The notes under the pieces are model-generated. The model was not told where the DNA came from. It saw only the letters and a program-made list of their open reading frames with translations, and did no database searches. From Candidatus Hydrogenedens sp. (GTDB lineage Bacteria; Hydrogenedentota; Hydrogenedentia; Hydrogenedentales; Hydrogenedentaceae), in the NCBI GenBank assembly GCA_035378955.1, contig DAOSUS010000008.1:23025-87024 (forward strand): 64,000 nt of DNA, written 5' to 3'. Shown here one piece after another: positions 26,603-35,096 of this stretch. Made by a program: the position numbers and the translations under genes. Numbering within the stretch: position 1 is the stretch's first letter; every line of letters begins with the position of its first letter.

Positions 26603-26698
26603 TTACTTTTTGCATCCTGCTTTCTTTGCAGGAGCCTTCTTTGCGGCGGCTTTCTTCGCAGGAGCCTTCTTTGCAGCGGCCTTCTTTGCTGTAGCCAT
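26603..26698 (-). CDS. 31-residue histone-H1-like KKA-repeat peptide
   Basis: The frame begins MATAKKAAAKKAPAKKA and consists of two copies of a ten-residue unit (KKAAAKKAPA). It ends KKAGCKK before TAA. The composition is only Lys, Ala, Pro plus single Met, Thr, Gly and Cys, so it is strongly basic. This is the low-complexity tail seen in histone H1 and in bacterial Hc1/AlgP-like DNA-binding proteins. DNA or RNA binding is therefore likely, but no folded domain is present. AGGAG stands 8 nt before the ATG. A promoter, a palindrome and a terminator frame it, so it is a real monocistronic gene despite its size. Its G+C is far above its surroundings, as lysine AAG and alanine codons demand. Confidence 0.8.
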   Translation of the reverse strand: MATAKKAAAKKAPAKKAAAKKAPAKKAGCKK

Positions 26699-26744
26699 TT
26701 CCATTCTCCTTTTTATTAGTTTACATAAATTGTAAGTTGCCCAG

Positions 26745-26774
26745 GGTATACACAACTTTTATATTGTGTATACC
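26745..26774. promoter_or_regulatory. 11-bp perfect palindrome at the transcription start of the KKA-peptide gene (operator or 5' UTR hairpin)
   Basis: GGTATACACAA (26745-26755) and TTGTGTATACC (26764-26774) form a perfect inverted repeat with an 8-nt spacer. On the minus strand it begins about where the transcript of the adjacent promoter would start, and ends 47 bp before the ATG. It could be a repressor operator or a structured leader. Confidence 0.6.
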
Positions 26775-26781
26775 GATAATA

Positions 26782-26811
26782 TTTATACTACATATAGATA
26801 CCCTTTGTCAA
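26782..26811 (-). promoter_or_regulatory. sigma-70-type promoter of the KKA-peptide gene
   Basis: On the minus strand a perfect -35 TTGACA (26811-26806) and -10 TATAAA (26787-26782) are separated by 18 bp. Start of transcription is expected around 26775, next to the palindrome. The next gene in this direction is the KKA peptide. Confidence 0.7.
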
Positions 26812-27115
26812 CATAATTTATACTATTCATTAAATACTTTTATTTTTATATAAAATTATTATTTTATCTATGTTCATTTTTTTCATTAATTCAATTCAAA
26901 AACAGTTTTATTTATATTTTCTTGAATATCAATAACTTATGAAATCAAATTTTCTATCACATATAAATTTTATTTTTTGAAAAAGATATAAAATAAGTTA
27001 TAAGAAAAACTTATAGAGATTATAAGAAATATTTATATAATTTTTTAGAGGAATAAAATAAAAAACCAATCAAAAATAGTAAAAAACTGATGATAATTAA
27101 TTATAGTCTGAAAAA
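26812..27115. other. AT-rich intergenic stretch, no gene seen
   Basis: About 300 bp of almost pure A/T lie between the promoter of the KKA-peptide gene and the 3' end of the acyl-CoA ligase gene. The only structure I see is a small perfect palindrome, TATAAG/CTTATA around AAAAA (26999-27015). No conserved RNA or ORF is apparent. Confidence 0.5.
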
Positions 27116-28648
27116 TTAAACGATAGGCATACTTCGTAATTGGCGTTTTAAGATTTTTCCGGTAGGACCTTTCGGTAATTGAGGCAGAACGACAACATCT
27201 TTAGGCCATTTAAACTTCGCTATTTTCTCTTGTAAAAATTGCATAATTTCTTCGGGATGAATTTCTTCTCCTTCCTTTGGAGAGACATAAACACGGACTT
27301 CTTCTCCCCGTAATTTGTCAGGAATACCAACTACAGCCGCTTCTAAAACTTTAGGATGTGTATATAAAATTTCTTCAATCTCCCGTGGATATATATTCAT
27401 TCCTCCCCGAATAATCAATTCTTTCTTGCGGTCAACAATATAGAAATATCCATCCTTATCCGTTCGTCCCATATCTCCTGTGTGGAACCAATCATTTAAC
27501 ATAACTTCTGCTGTTGCTTCCGGGCGTTTATAGTATCCTTTCATTACATTGTGACCCCGAATTACAATCTCACCTATTTCATCCGGTCCCGCAAATGTCC
27601 CATCATCTCTCATAATCCGCATGTCCACACCCCAAATAGGTTTACCTATCGAACCAACACGAACTTCTTCTCCTAAAACAGTAAAGGATGCTACAGGACT
27701 TGTTTCTGATAAACCGTATCCTTCAAGAATTGTAATCCCATACCTTTCTTGGAACCTTTGATGAATATCTGCAGGCAATGCAGCACCTCCAGACACCGCC
27801 AAAGTAACACAGGAAAAATCGAACTCCTGCCAATTGGGCGCATTCAAAATAAATGCATACATGGTTGGAACCATAGCAAGCACATTGATACGGTCTCTCG
27901 CTATGACTTCCATTGCTTTTTGTGTTTCAAATCGGGGAAGCATGGACATGGTTCCGCCTCGCATAATACAGGCATTCATAACACAAGTCTGACCGAAGGA
28001 ATGAAACAGCGGTAAAACGACCAGAGACACCGTACCTGGTTTTACTCGGACAATTTCGTGTGAAGCATAATAAGCATTAAAAAACATATTGAAATGGGTT
28101 AACTCCGCTCCTTTGGGTGCTCCTGTTGTTCCTGAAGTATAAAGAATAACAGCAGTGTCATCGGGCATAGTTTGCACAATGTCGAATGTATCGTTTGCTT
28201 CCATTAGCAACTTATTAAAATTCTCCCCGGCTTCTAAATCTCCCATATTATCCATCGGAGGAATAATAATAAGGTGCTTGCAGGAATCCACAGATTGGAA
28301 TGCTTTTATTGCCTCTTCAGAACAACCATGATATACGAAGAAAGCAACGGCTTCTGAATCACGAATATAATGTTCAATTTCCATTTTTTGGTATAAAACA
28401 TTTACAGGAACCACAACTCCTCCTGCTTTTAAAATCCCATAATACACCATAGGAAAATAAGGAAGATTCGGTATCATTACTGCAACTTTATCTCCCTTTT
28501 TGAGTCCTTTTTGCTTTAATATATTTGCTACGCGATTGGAGTATTTATTCAATTGTTCATAACTGATTTTTATCTGGTTTAAAATTACAGCAGTAATATC
28601 TGGATGAGTTTTCGCTGTTTCTTCCAATACATAACCGAGATTAAGCAT
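27116..28648 (-). CDS. acyl-CoA ligase (AMP-forming, fatty acid-CoA synthetase-like)
   Basis: All ANL-superfamily motifs are present: the P-loop A3 YTSGTTGAPKG (about residue 170), A5 GYGLSETSP, A7 FHTGDMGRTD and A8 DRKKELIIRGGMNIYP, plus the catalytic Lys at A10 in PTGKILKRQLR near the C-terminus. The enzyme activates a carboxylate with ATP to the adenylate and then forms the CoA thioester. The 510-residue length fits medium/long-chain or short aromatic acid ligases; the side-chain pocket cannot be assigned by eye. It is cytoplasmic or membrane-associated. AAGGAG stands 7 nt before the ATG. It is divergent from the permease gene at 28.8 kb and seems monocistronic. Confidence 0.95.
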   Translation of the reverse strand: MLNLGYVLEETAKTHPDITAVILNQIKISYEQLNKYSNRVANILKQKGLKKGDKVAVMIPNLPYFPMVYYGILKAGGVVVPVNVLYQKMEIEHYIRDSEAVAFFVYHGCSEEAIKAFQSVDSCKHLIIIPPMDNMGDLEAGENFNKLLMEANDTFDIVQTMPDDTAVILYTSGTTGAPKGAELTHFNMFFNAYYASHEIVRVKPGTVSLVVLPLFHSFGQTCVMNACIMRGGTMSMLPRFETQKAMEVIARDRINVLAMVPTMYAFILNAPNWQEFDFSCVTLAVSGGAALPADIHQRFQERYGITILEGYGLSETSPVASFTVLGEEVRVGSIGKPIWGVDMRIMRDDGTFAGPDEIGEIVIRGHNVMKGYYKRPEATAEVMLNDWFHTGDMGRTDKDGYFYIVDRKKELIIRGGMNIYPREIEEILYTHPKVLEAAVVGIPDKLRGEEVRVYVSPKEGEEIHPEEIMQFLQEKIAKFKWPKDVVVLPQLPKGPTGKILKRQLRSMPIV

Positions 28649-28767
28649 AGCCTGTCTCCTTATTAAATTCTATAATTCTGTAAAAAACATAATACCGAAA
28701 AATAATGCGATAAGCAAATTGACATGTATGGGATATTCCATTAAGTATTGGGAATCTCTTCCTATAA

Positions 28768-29703
28768 ATGTTATATAATCTTGCTTTATTATTTGTTCGT
28801 ATAGACTTAAATTTTTTTAATTTAATAATATATTTTTCGGATTATAATATGAGAACTCTTTTGACTGCCTACGCTTTGCCAGATATTCCTGTTGTTTTAT
28901 TTTGGATTTTCATTGCACTGGGTGTTCTTATTCAAGGGATTAGCAAATCGGGCTTTGCTGGTGGTGCCGGTATTATTTCTGTTCCACTTATGATGCTTGT
29001 AATGCCCCCGGATAAAGTTGCTGCCACCTTACTTCCCCTTCTAATCCTATGCGACTTAAACGCTATTTATATACATCGAAAAAATAAAATTTGGAAACCT
29101 ATAATGGAAATTTATATTCCTGCAATTGTTGGAATTCTTATAGGTTCTTTTATGTGGTGGTATATGGGAGAAAAAGGAATTAAAGAATATGAAAAAATAT
29201 TGAAGCAATTTGTAGGAATCATCGCTATTACTTTTGCCTTCTATATATATGGAAGAGAATTTTCTTTAAAATGGGTAGAGAAAAAGAGTTTTGGAGTTCG
29301 TGCCGGGATTATTGCAGGAATTCTTGCGGGCATTACTTCAACACTGGCTCATGCTGCAGGGCCTATTGTAAGTCTTTTTCTATTCTCAAAAAATTTAGGG
29401 AAAACTTTATTTGTAGGAACAGTTGCATGGACCTTTACCCTCATTAACATTACCAAACTACCTTTTTATATTGCGGTAGGACTTGTAGATTGGTCGGTAT
29501 TAAAATTTGATGTATTTCTAATTCCATTTATCCCTATAGGCTCATTCCTTGGGGTATGGCTTCATAATAAAATTTCAGAAAGAACATTTAATTTTGTTAT
29601 TATGGTATTAACTATCATAATAGGTATTCAATTGTTAATAGGAATAAATCCCATTGAAATAATAATAAAAGCATTTGTAAGCACATCATCTTCTGTTACA
29701 TAA
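28768..29703 (+). CDS. TauE/SafE-family membrane permease (sulfite exporter-like)
   Basis: The protein has about eight membrane helices with the Gly-rich first repeat ISKSGFAGGAGIISVPLMML and the second half GIIAGILAGITSTLAHAAGPIV. This is the duplicated TauE/SafE (DUF81) pattern. Family members export sulfite, sulfoacetate or other organic anions. The first ATG (28768) adds 27 residues before the usual N-terminus. An internal ATG at 28849 (MRTLLTAYALPDIP) matches family lengths better, but neither has a good ribosome site. A TTGACA at 28719-28724 may be the -35 of its promoter. It heads a plus-strand trio with a glycosyltransferase and a PP2C phosphatase. Confidence 0.85.
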   Translation: MLYNLALLFVRIDLNFFNLIIYFSDYNMRTLLTAYALPDIPVVLFWIFIALGVLIQGISKSGFAGGAGIISVPLMMLVMPPDKVAATLLPLLILCDLNAIYIHRKNKIWKPIMEIYIPAIVGILIGSFMWWYMGEKGIKEYEKILKQFVGIIAITFAFYIYGREFSLKWVEKKSFGVRAGIIAGILAGITSTLAHAAGPIVSLFLFSKNLGKTLFVGTVAWTFTLINITKLPFYIAVGLVDWSVLKFDVFLIPFIPIGSFLGVWLHNKISERTFNFVIMVLTIIIGIQLLIGINPIEIIIKAFVSTSSSVT

Positions 29704-29711
29704 GAAAACAA

Positions 29712-30722
29712 ATGGAAAACAACAGACCTATAAACTACAAACTATCCATTGTAGCCCCTGTGTTCAATGAAGGTTCTTATATAAAAAATTTTGTATCTGA
29801 AATTATTGAAGTATTGGATAAGTTAGAGATAACCCAAAATAGTGAGATTATCCTTGTAAATGACGGGAGCACAGATGAGACCGAGAAGCATCTGGATACT
29901 CTGACTGAAACATATCCAGGACTTGTTTATGCTATTCACCTTGCAAGAAACTTTGGTCAAGCATCCGCTATAACTGCTGGATTGCACTACTCTTCTGGTG
30001 ATTGCATGATTATTATGGATTCGGATGGACAGGACGACCCGAAATGTTTTTCCGAATTTATCGAGTTATGGAAAAAGGGATATGATGTCGTTTTTGCAAA
30101 AAGAGCAAACCGAAAAGAGGGCGTCCTTTTTCGTTTTTGTTCCTGGCTTTTTTACAGACTTTTATCCATTAGTGCTCAAATATCTCTTCCGATAGATGCA
30201 GGAAATTATGCACTGATTGACAAAAGAGTAATTGAAGCCATTAAATTATGTCCTGAGCGGAACCGTTATATTCCGGGTTTACGGAGTTGGGTTGGCTTTA
30301 AACAAACGGGCCTTGTTGTTGAGAGAAGAGCCCGTTATGATTTGAAACCCCGTGTGGGTTTTCGTGGTCTGTGGACACTTGCCATGAATGCTTTCTTCTC
30401 TTTTTCTTATGTCCCCCTATTCTTTTTCCGATTTGCAGGTGTTGTCAGTTTGCTATTATGTTTTGCTCTGATTCTTTTCGCTCTTTACCATAAGTTAATA
30501 ACAGGGCTTGCCGTAACAGCATGGGCTTCTCAACTCATATCTATCTCCTTCTTTGGAGGAATTAATTTGATAGGAATTGCTCTTTTAGGCGAATACATAG
30601 CACGGATATACGATGAAGTGAAACAAAGACCTTTATACATTTGCGCTCGGACTTCAGGTTTACAGAAGGGAAATAAGTCGAAGATTAATAGTCCAAACGA
30701 TGGAAATCATGATAAAATATGA
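29712..30722 (+). CDS. family 2 glycosyltransferase, polyprenyl-phosphate type (GtrB/DPM1-like)
   Basis: A GT-A domain (about residues 8-225) shows SIVAPVFNEGS, LVNDGSTDET, and the metal-binding DSDGQDDP. Two membrane helices follow (about 235-260 and 272-298), as in GtrB-type transferases that load a sugar onto undecaprenyl phosphate at the inner face of the membrane. A basic tail of some 25 residues closes it. The start lies 8 bp after the permease stop. A second, related GT2 gene is at 51.4 kb. The sugar is unknown. Confidence 0.92.
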   Translation: MENNRPINYKLSIVAPVFNEGSYIKNFVSEIIEVLDKLEITQNSEIILVNDGSTDETEKHLDTLTETYPGLVYAIHLARNFGQASAITAGLHYSSGDCMIIMDSDGQDDPKCFSEFIELWKKGYDVVFAKRANRKEGVLFRFCSWLFYRLLSISAQISLPIDAGNYALIDKRVIEAIKLCPERNRYIPGLRSWVGFKQTGLVVERRARYDLKPRVGFRGLWTLAMNAFFSFSYVPLFFFRFAGVVSLLLCFALILFALYHKLITGLAVTAWASQLISISFFGGINLIGIALLGEYIARIYDEVKQRPLYICARTSGLQKGNKSKINSPNDGNHDKI

Positions 30723-30755
30723 ATATGAACTTAACAACGAAATAAGGAAGAACCT

Positions 30756-31685
30756 GTGGGCGATTTCCAACATAATATCCTGAAAGAAATCGGACCTAAA
30801 GACGAGAAAAGATACACTTATGATTTAACTAATGAAACTATTGAAGTCTGCATGATTTCTGATATTGGAAGCCGCAGAACCAATAATGAAGACCATTGTC
30901 TCTTTTCAAAGGCTAATGATAATGACTACCGTGAACGATTGGGTATATTAACTGCCGTTGCCGATGGCATGGGAGGTGCCGTTGCCGGAGAACATGCCAG
31001 TAAAATGGCTGTTACTCTTCTATCCGATTTTTATTTTTCGTCAGAAGGAGAAAATATACCCGAAATATTATTCAATTCTATTCAAAAAATTAATGAAAAT
31101 ATTTTTAATTTGAGTGAAAATGACCCTTCTTATTTTGGAATGGGAACAACCCTATCTGCCTTAGTTATTCATGGGGATGTAGGATATGTTGCTCAGGTTG
31201 GAGATAGTCGCATTTACCTTTATAGAAAAGATTATCCTGTAAAACAAATTACTGAGGACCATTCCATTGTTGCCGAGCAATTAAAAGAAGGATTAATTAA
31301 TGAAGAAGAAGCCCGAAATCATATATTAAAAAATCTTATAACAAGAGCCTTAGGAATTAAAGAAATTGTTGAAACAGATTTATATGCATTCACAATAAAA
31401 ACGGGTGATACATTACTTCTCTGTTCGGATGGATTAAGTAACATGGTAACGGAAGAACAAATACAACAAGGTTTATCATCTGAAAAACTTGTTTTAGGTT
31501 TGAATTCTCTCATAGATATTGCTATCCAAGAAGGAGCCCCCGATAATATAACCGCTGTTGCTGTGCGTATTATTGGTGAATTGGAACACAAAGATATCAT
31601 TCAACATGAAAAAATGACTATTGTATCTCCTGAAAAGAAACTCTCATTTCTCAAAAAAATATTTAATCTTTTCTCGTTTAAATAA
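30756..31685 (+). CDS. PP2C-family serine/threonine phosphatase (PphA/Stp1-like)
   Basis: The PPM motifs appear in order: SDIGSRRTNNED, VADGMGGAVAGEHAS (metal-binding Asp/Gly), GDSRIYLYR, LCSDGLSNMV and APDNITAVAVRI. The catalytic core covers about residues 25-265, and a short tail of 40 residues ends in a hydrophobic/basic segment. It removes phosphate from Ser/Thr-phosphorylated proteins in the cytoplasm. No kinase gene is in the window, but the FHA-cyclase (1.1 kb) is a plausible phospho-threonine reader in the same network. The start is GTG with AAGGAAG (30744-30750) 5 nt upstream. Confidence 0.93.
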   Translation: MGDFQHNILKEIGPKDEKRYTYDLTNETIEVCMISDIGSRRTNNEDHCLFSKANDNDYRERLGILTAVADGMGGAVAGEHASKMAVTLLSDFYFSSEGENIPEILFNSIQKINENIFNLSENDPSYFGMGTTLSALVIHGDVGYVAQVGDSRIYLYRKDYPVKQITEDHSIVAEQLKEGLINEEEARNHILKNLITRALGIKEIVETDLYAFTIKTGDTLLLCSDGLSNMVTEEQIQQGLSSEKLVLGLNSLIDIAIQEGAPDNITAVAVRIIGELEHKDIIQHEKMTIVSPEKKLSFLKKIFNLFSFK

Positions 31686-31689
31686 ATCC

Positions 31690-32031
31690 TTATCTTCTTT
31701 TTCGAGGACCTCGATGCCGAGCATGGGGATGCTTCTTATGCGAAGGATTCCGACGAGGTTCTATAATCTCTTCATTTTTTTCTTCTCGAATTGTATTTGT
31801 TACAGCAGGATTAATGTTGTAACTATAACAACGAGGGCATTGAGATATTTCTTCTGCTTCGGTATCCAGATATACAAAAGCGCAATATTTACATTCCCAC
31901 ACATTTTGGTTTTTAAAAGCAGTATAAATTCTTCGTGTGCTAACTTCGGATAATCCCCATAAAATAATACCGGAAATAGCAATAATAAACGAATAGATGA
32001 TAAATGCTCCCGTTATTGATATTTCAATCAT
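31690..32031 (-). CDS. small membrane protein with zinc-ribbon-like CxxC pairs
   Basis: This 113-residue protein has one N-terminal helix (about 5-27: ITGAFIIYSFIIAISGIILWGL), then two cysteine pairs (ECKYC and QCPRC, about 20 residues apart) that probably hold a zinc ion. A very basic tail follows, rich in His and Arg (HKKHPHARHRGPRKRR). No family is recognised. Its ATG overlaps the stop of the TonB-like gene by 4 bp, so it is the last member of that operon. It is convergent with the PP2C gene, only 4 bp away. Confidence 0.65.
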   Translation of the reverse strand: MIEISITGAFIIYSFIIAISGIILWGLSEVSTRRIYTAFKNQNVWECKYCAFVYLDTEAEEISQCPRCYSYNINPAVTNTIREEKNEEIIEPRRNPSHKKHPHARHRGPRKRR

Positions 32032-33020
32032 AATGAAACTCCGGATATATGGTAACGAATAGTTACCTGCTGTTCTCCAGAATCAGTATTTATCAAAGGC
32101 TCAAAACGAATTTTATTGATTTCCCCTTCTATATATCTTGACATTTCATCTTCAATTATATTCAAATCTATCACCCGCGAAACTGTTCCATCTGGTAATA
32201 CAGTTAACATAAAATCGTAATTCTTTTCACCCTCTACCGTAGATTTTTTTGACATTTCCAACAAACCCGGGAAAAACAGAATTGTTCTATTATAAGGAGG
32301 GGTAATCCAACGGAAAATAATCTCTGTTCCATTCCCTATATTTTGTTTCATCAAAGGGGCTGATGTATGGTCTTCCGATTCTTTATTTTGAAGCTCTGTA
32401 GATGGAGAAAAGGGACTTAAAGCAGTAATAGATTCTCTTATTCTATTTATCCCTGCCCCAAATTGTGCCCAGCTGTCCCTATATTCTTCAGCCAAAGGTT
32501 TTGAAGGAGATTCATCCTCTACCAGAGTTCTACGAAGTTTTAACTTTTCTAATTCTTCAAATTCAATTTTAGGGAGTTCAAAACCACTTGACTGTTTTAA
32601 TTCATTTATGTCAAACTCGTTGTTTTTATTATCATCTTCCAGATTCTTAGATAATCTTAGCCTCGATGTTAAAATAGAATCGGTCGTTTTATCTGTATCT
32701 GCCTGAACAACACGAATATCCAGATATTGAAGATCAGAACGAGGAATATAGACTACAATCTTAAAAAGAGTTACCGCAGAAAGATGCAGAAGGAAAGCAA
32801 AAATAATCGTTTTAAAAAACCGATTACGGTCCTTTTTTATCTGGAGCAGTAAATCTCCCTGATGGCTTGTTGAAATATCATATTGGAATATCTCTGCATC
32901 GGTCTTCGGTAAGACAAGCGACTCTGAAATTTTAGAAAAATCAGGATTCTCCTGTATATTTTCTTCCATCTCGTAATTTTTCTCGTGCTTGCGCACGGAT
33001 TTTCGCGTGCGCCTTTTCAT
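32028..33020 (-). CDS. TonB-like energy transducer
   Basis: From the ATG at 33020 (MKRRTRKSV) the protein has 330 residues. It has a basic cytoplasmic head, one membrane helix (FFKTIIFAFLLHLSAVTLFKI, about residues 63-83), a long polar periplasmic stretch, and a C-terminal beta domain (LPDGTVSRVIDL, INKIRFEPL, GEQQVTIRYHI) of TonB type. The open frame extends upstream to 33110, but those 30 codons lie inside the exbD-like gene, and the later start is 16 bp behind exbD's stop. It should link the ExbB/ExbD motor to outer membrane receptors, or to an envelope machine as TolA does. Confidence 0.75.
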   Translation of the reverse strand: MKRRTRKSVRKHEKNYEMEENIQENPDFSKISESLVLPKTDAEIFQYDISTSHQGDLLLQIKKDRNRFFKTIIFAFLLHLSAVTLFKIVVYIPRSDLQYLDIRVVQADTDKTTDSILTSRLRLSKNLEDDNKNNEFDINELKQSSGFELPKIEFEELEKLKLRRTLVEDESPSKPLAEEYRDSWAQFGAGINRIRESITALSPFSPSTELQNKESEDHTSAPLMKQNIGNGTEIIFRWITPPYNRTILFFPGLLEMSKKSTVEGEKNYDFMLTVLPDGTVSRVIDLNIIEDEMSRYIEGEINKIRFEPLINTDSGEQQVTIRYHISGVSL

Positions 33021-33036
33021 GGTATCAATCCGTGTG

Positions 33037-33501
33037 TTATTGAGTTTTTTCTTCAGTAGTTGATGGAATGGCTGCAATCCCGTAATGTTTAATCCCAACA
33101 GAATTAGCAATACCTAACACCTTAACCAATCGCTCTGTAGGTACCCGACGGTCAGGACGAATAAGCAAAAGCCCTTCGGGTCTTCTCTCATAAAAACTTT
33201 CCATGGCTCTTGTTAATTCATACCAACTTTTAATTGGGATTTCATTATCTTCCGTGTAAAAAATTTCTCCCTGATTATCCGGTCCTCCTTCCCCGTAGGC
33301 CAGGGTTACCGCAGCATCTTTTTGTTCTAATTGTTCCGATGAATCACTTTTAGATAGTTCTACAGGGATAGATGCCTGCACTACAAAAGTAGATGTCAAC
33401 ATGAAAAAGAGAAGTAATTGAAATACAACATCAATAAGTGGGGTCAGGTCAATTGTCGCTTTAACAAATTTATTTTGACTTTGTTTCCGTTTAAATTTCA
33501 T
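33037..33501 (-). CDS. ExbD/TolR-family proton-channel accessory protein
   Basis: The 154-residue protein has one membrane helix near its N-terminus (about 20-43) that begins with the essential aspartate (DLTPLIDVVFQLLLFFML). A periplasmic domain follows with the LLIRPDRRVPTERLVKVLGIA pattern of ExbD/TolR. It works with the ExbB/TolQ homologue, encoded immediately upstream (1 bp apart), to convert proton-motive force into envelope motion. Confidence 0.92.
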   Translation of the reverse strand: MKFKRKQSQNKFVKATIDLTPLIDVVFQLLLFFMLTSTFVVQASIPVELSKSDSSEQLEQKDAAVTLAYGEGGPDNQGEIFYTEDNEIPIKSWYELTRAMESFYERRPEGLLLIRPDRRVPTERLVKVLGIANSVGIKHYGIAAIPSTTEEKTQ

Positions 33502-33502
33502 A

Positions 33503-34138
33503 TTAAATCTCCTTGTCTCCCTGATGCCGTGTTAGCAAATCTACTAATTCCGAAGAACTAATCTCCATTTCTACAATCATATTATCTACTCTTGATACAA
33601 AATAGTTATAAAACACTAATAGAGGAATGGCTACGGTTAATCCTGCGGCGGTAGTAATTAATGCATTGGAAATACCCTCTGCAAGGTCTGAAGGATTGAC
33701 CTGTCCCCTTTTATTCTGAATAGCAGCGAAACACTTTATCATCCCTTGCACTGTTCCCAACAATCCCAATAAAGGGGCTATACTTGCACATGTTGCCAGT
33801 GCGGATAGATACCTTTCCAAACGGGGAATTTCCATCTGTCCTGCATCTTCTATGGATTCTCGAATTTCCTCCTTCGATTTCTTATACTTTAAGATTCCTG
33901 CTTTTAATATTCTCGCTACGGGGGCATCTACGCGATTACAAATATCTACGGCGTCCTGGATACGATTCTGGCGAAGCACCTGACGAATTGTGTCCATAAA
34001 TTCACTCGTATCAATTCCTGCCTTTCGTAGAAACCAAAATCGCTCAATAATAATACAAACACCTATCACAGAACAAAGCAGGATAGGCCACATTAAAATC
34101 CCACCTTTAAACATAATTTCAAGAGGGTCCATTGGCAT
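33503..34138 (-). CDS. MotA/TolQ/ExbB-family proton channel
   Basis: Three membrane helices are visible (about residues 12-32, 112-135 and 158-182) in 211 residues, with the family's APLLGLLGTVQGMIKCF and ALITTAAGLTVAIPLLVFYNYF. It forms the pentameric ring around an ExbD/TolR dimer. It is the first gene of a four-gene set (ExbB, ExbD, TonB-like, zinc-ribbon protein). It lies 70 bp behind argB, so it may be read through from the arginine operon or have its own promoter. Confidence 0.93.
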   Translation of the reverse strand: MPMDPLEIMFKGGILMWPILLCSVIGVCIIIERFWFLRKAGIDTSEFMDTIRQVLRQNRIQDAVDICNRVDAPVARILKAGILKYKKSKEEIRESIEDAGQMEIPRLERYLSALATCASIAPLLGLLGTVQGMIKCFAAIQNKRGQVNPSDLAEGISNALITTAAGLTVAIPLLVFYNYFVSRVDNMIVEMEISSSELVDLLTRHQGDKEI

Positions 34139-34208
34139 TAGATAATCTCCTTTTCAGATAGATTTATAACTTTAAAGTTTTTTTAACAATATTTATTACG
34201 ACAAAATA

Positions 34209-35078
34209 TCAAGAAAGATATACAAGGGTTCCTAATCCCTCTCGGGTAAATATTTCAAGCAATAAACTATGAGGAATACGTCCATCTATAATATGAGTTT
34301 TGCGTACCCCATGGTCTAATGCTTTAAGACATGATTCAATTTTAGGTATCATTCCGCCACTAATTATTTTTTCTTCCTTCAAACGCTGAACTTCATTAGA
34401 GGGCAATTGATGAATTAATGTTTCCGGATTGGAAGGGTCCCGAAGCAAACCGGGAGTATCGGTTAAAAACACTAATTTTTCTGCCCTCATTGCAGAGGCG
34501 ATATCACCGGCTACGGTATCGGCATTGATATTCCATACTCCTCCAAATTCATCTGTTGCCAGCGGAGCAACCACCGGGATAAAACCTGATTCGCATAAAA
34601 CCTGAATAATTTTGGTTTCCACCTTTGTAATTCTACCTACCTGACCAATATCTGTCCCATCATCTGCGTATTTTTTTACAGCATAAAGCAATCCGCCATC
34701 TTTCCCACTGATACCGACAGCAGAACCTCCCACACAATTTATTAAAGCGACTATATCTTTATTTACTACTCCAGAAAGAACCATTTCCACAACCGATATA
34801 GTCTTATCATCCGTAATTCTAAGTCCCTGAGGGCTAAATTGGGGTGTAATCCCTAACTTCTTGAGCATTTCATTTATTGAAGGACCACCTCCATGAACAA
34901 CTATCGGATTCATTCCAACATATTTCATTAGAACAATGTCTTCTGCTGTACTTTGCCGTAATCGTTCATCTATCATTGCAGCACCACCGTATTTTACAAC
35001 TACTGTCTTACCCCAGAACTCACGGATATAGGGCAATGCTTCAATCAGGACATTAGCTTTTTCTATAAGTTTGTCCAT
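34209..35078 (-). CDS. argB: acetylglutamate kinase
   Basis: The amino-acid kinase fold is recognisable from VVKYGGAAM (about residue 26), IVVHGGGPSINEML, and the terminal EGLGTLV. The enzyme phosphorylates N-acetyl-L-glutamate, the second step of arginine (ornithine) synthesis. The 289-residue length is standard. It is the third gene of argC-argJ-argB, 18 bp behind argJ. The N-terminal helix (KANVLIEALPYIREFWGK) is of the type found in hexameric, arginine-inhibited enzymes, so feedback control by arginine is plausible. Confidence 0.96.
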   Translation of the reverse strand: MDKLIEKANVLIEALPYIREFWGKTVVVKYGGAAMIDERLRQSTAEDIVLMKYVGMNPIVVHGGGPSINEMLKKLGITPQFSPQGLRITDDKTISVVEMVLSGVVNKDIVALINCVGGSAVGISGKDGGLLYAVKKYADDGTDIGQVGRITKVETKIIQVLCESGFIPVVAPLATDEFGGVWNINADTVAGDIASAMRAEKLVFLTDTPGLLRDPSNPETLIHQLPSNEVQRLKEEKIISGGMIPKIESCLKALDHGVRKTHIIDGRIPHSLLLEIFTREGLGTLVYLS

Positions 35079-35096
35079 AAACTTTCCTTGTAAAGT

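Noticed and set aside
33021..33110. N-terminal 30-codon extension of the TonB-like protein
   Set aside because: These codons lie inside the exbD-like gene in another frame; the ATG at 33020 sits 16 bp behind that gene's stop and gives a normal basic head and membrane helix.
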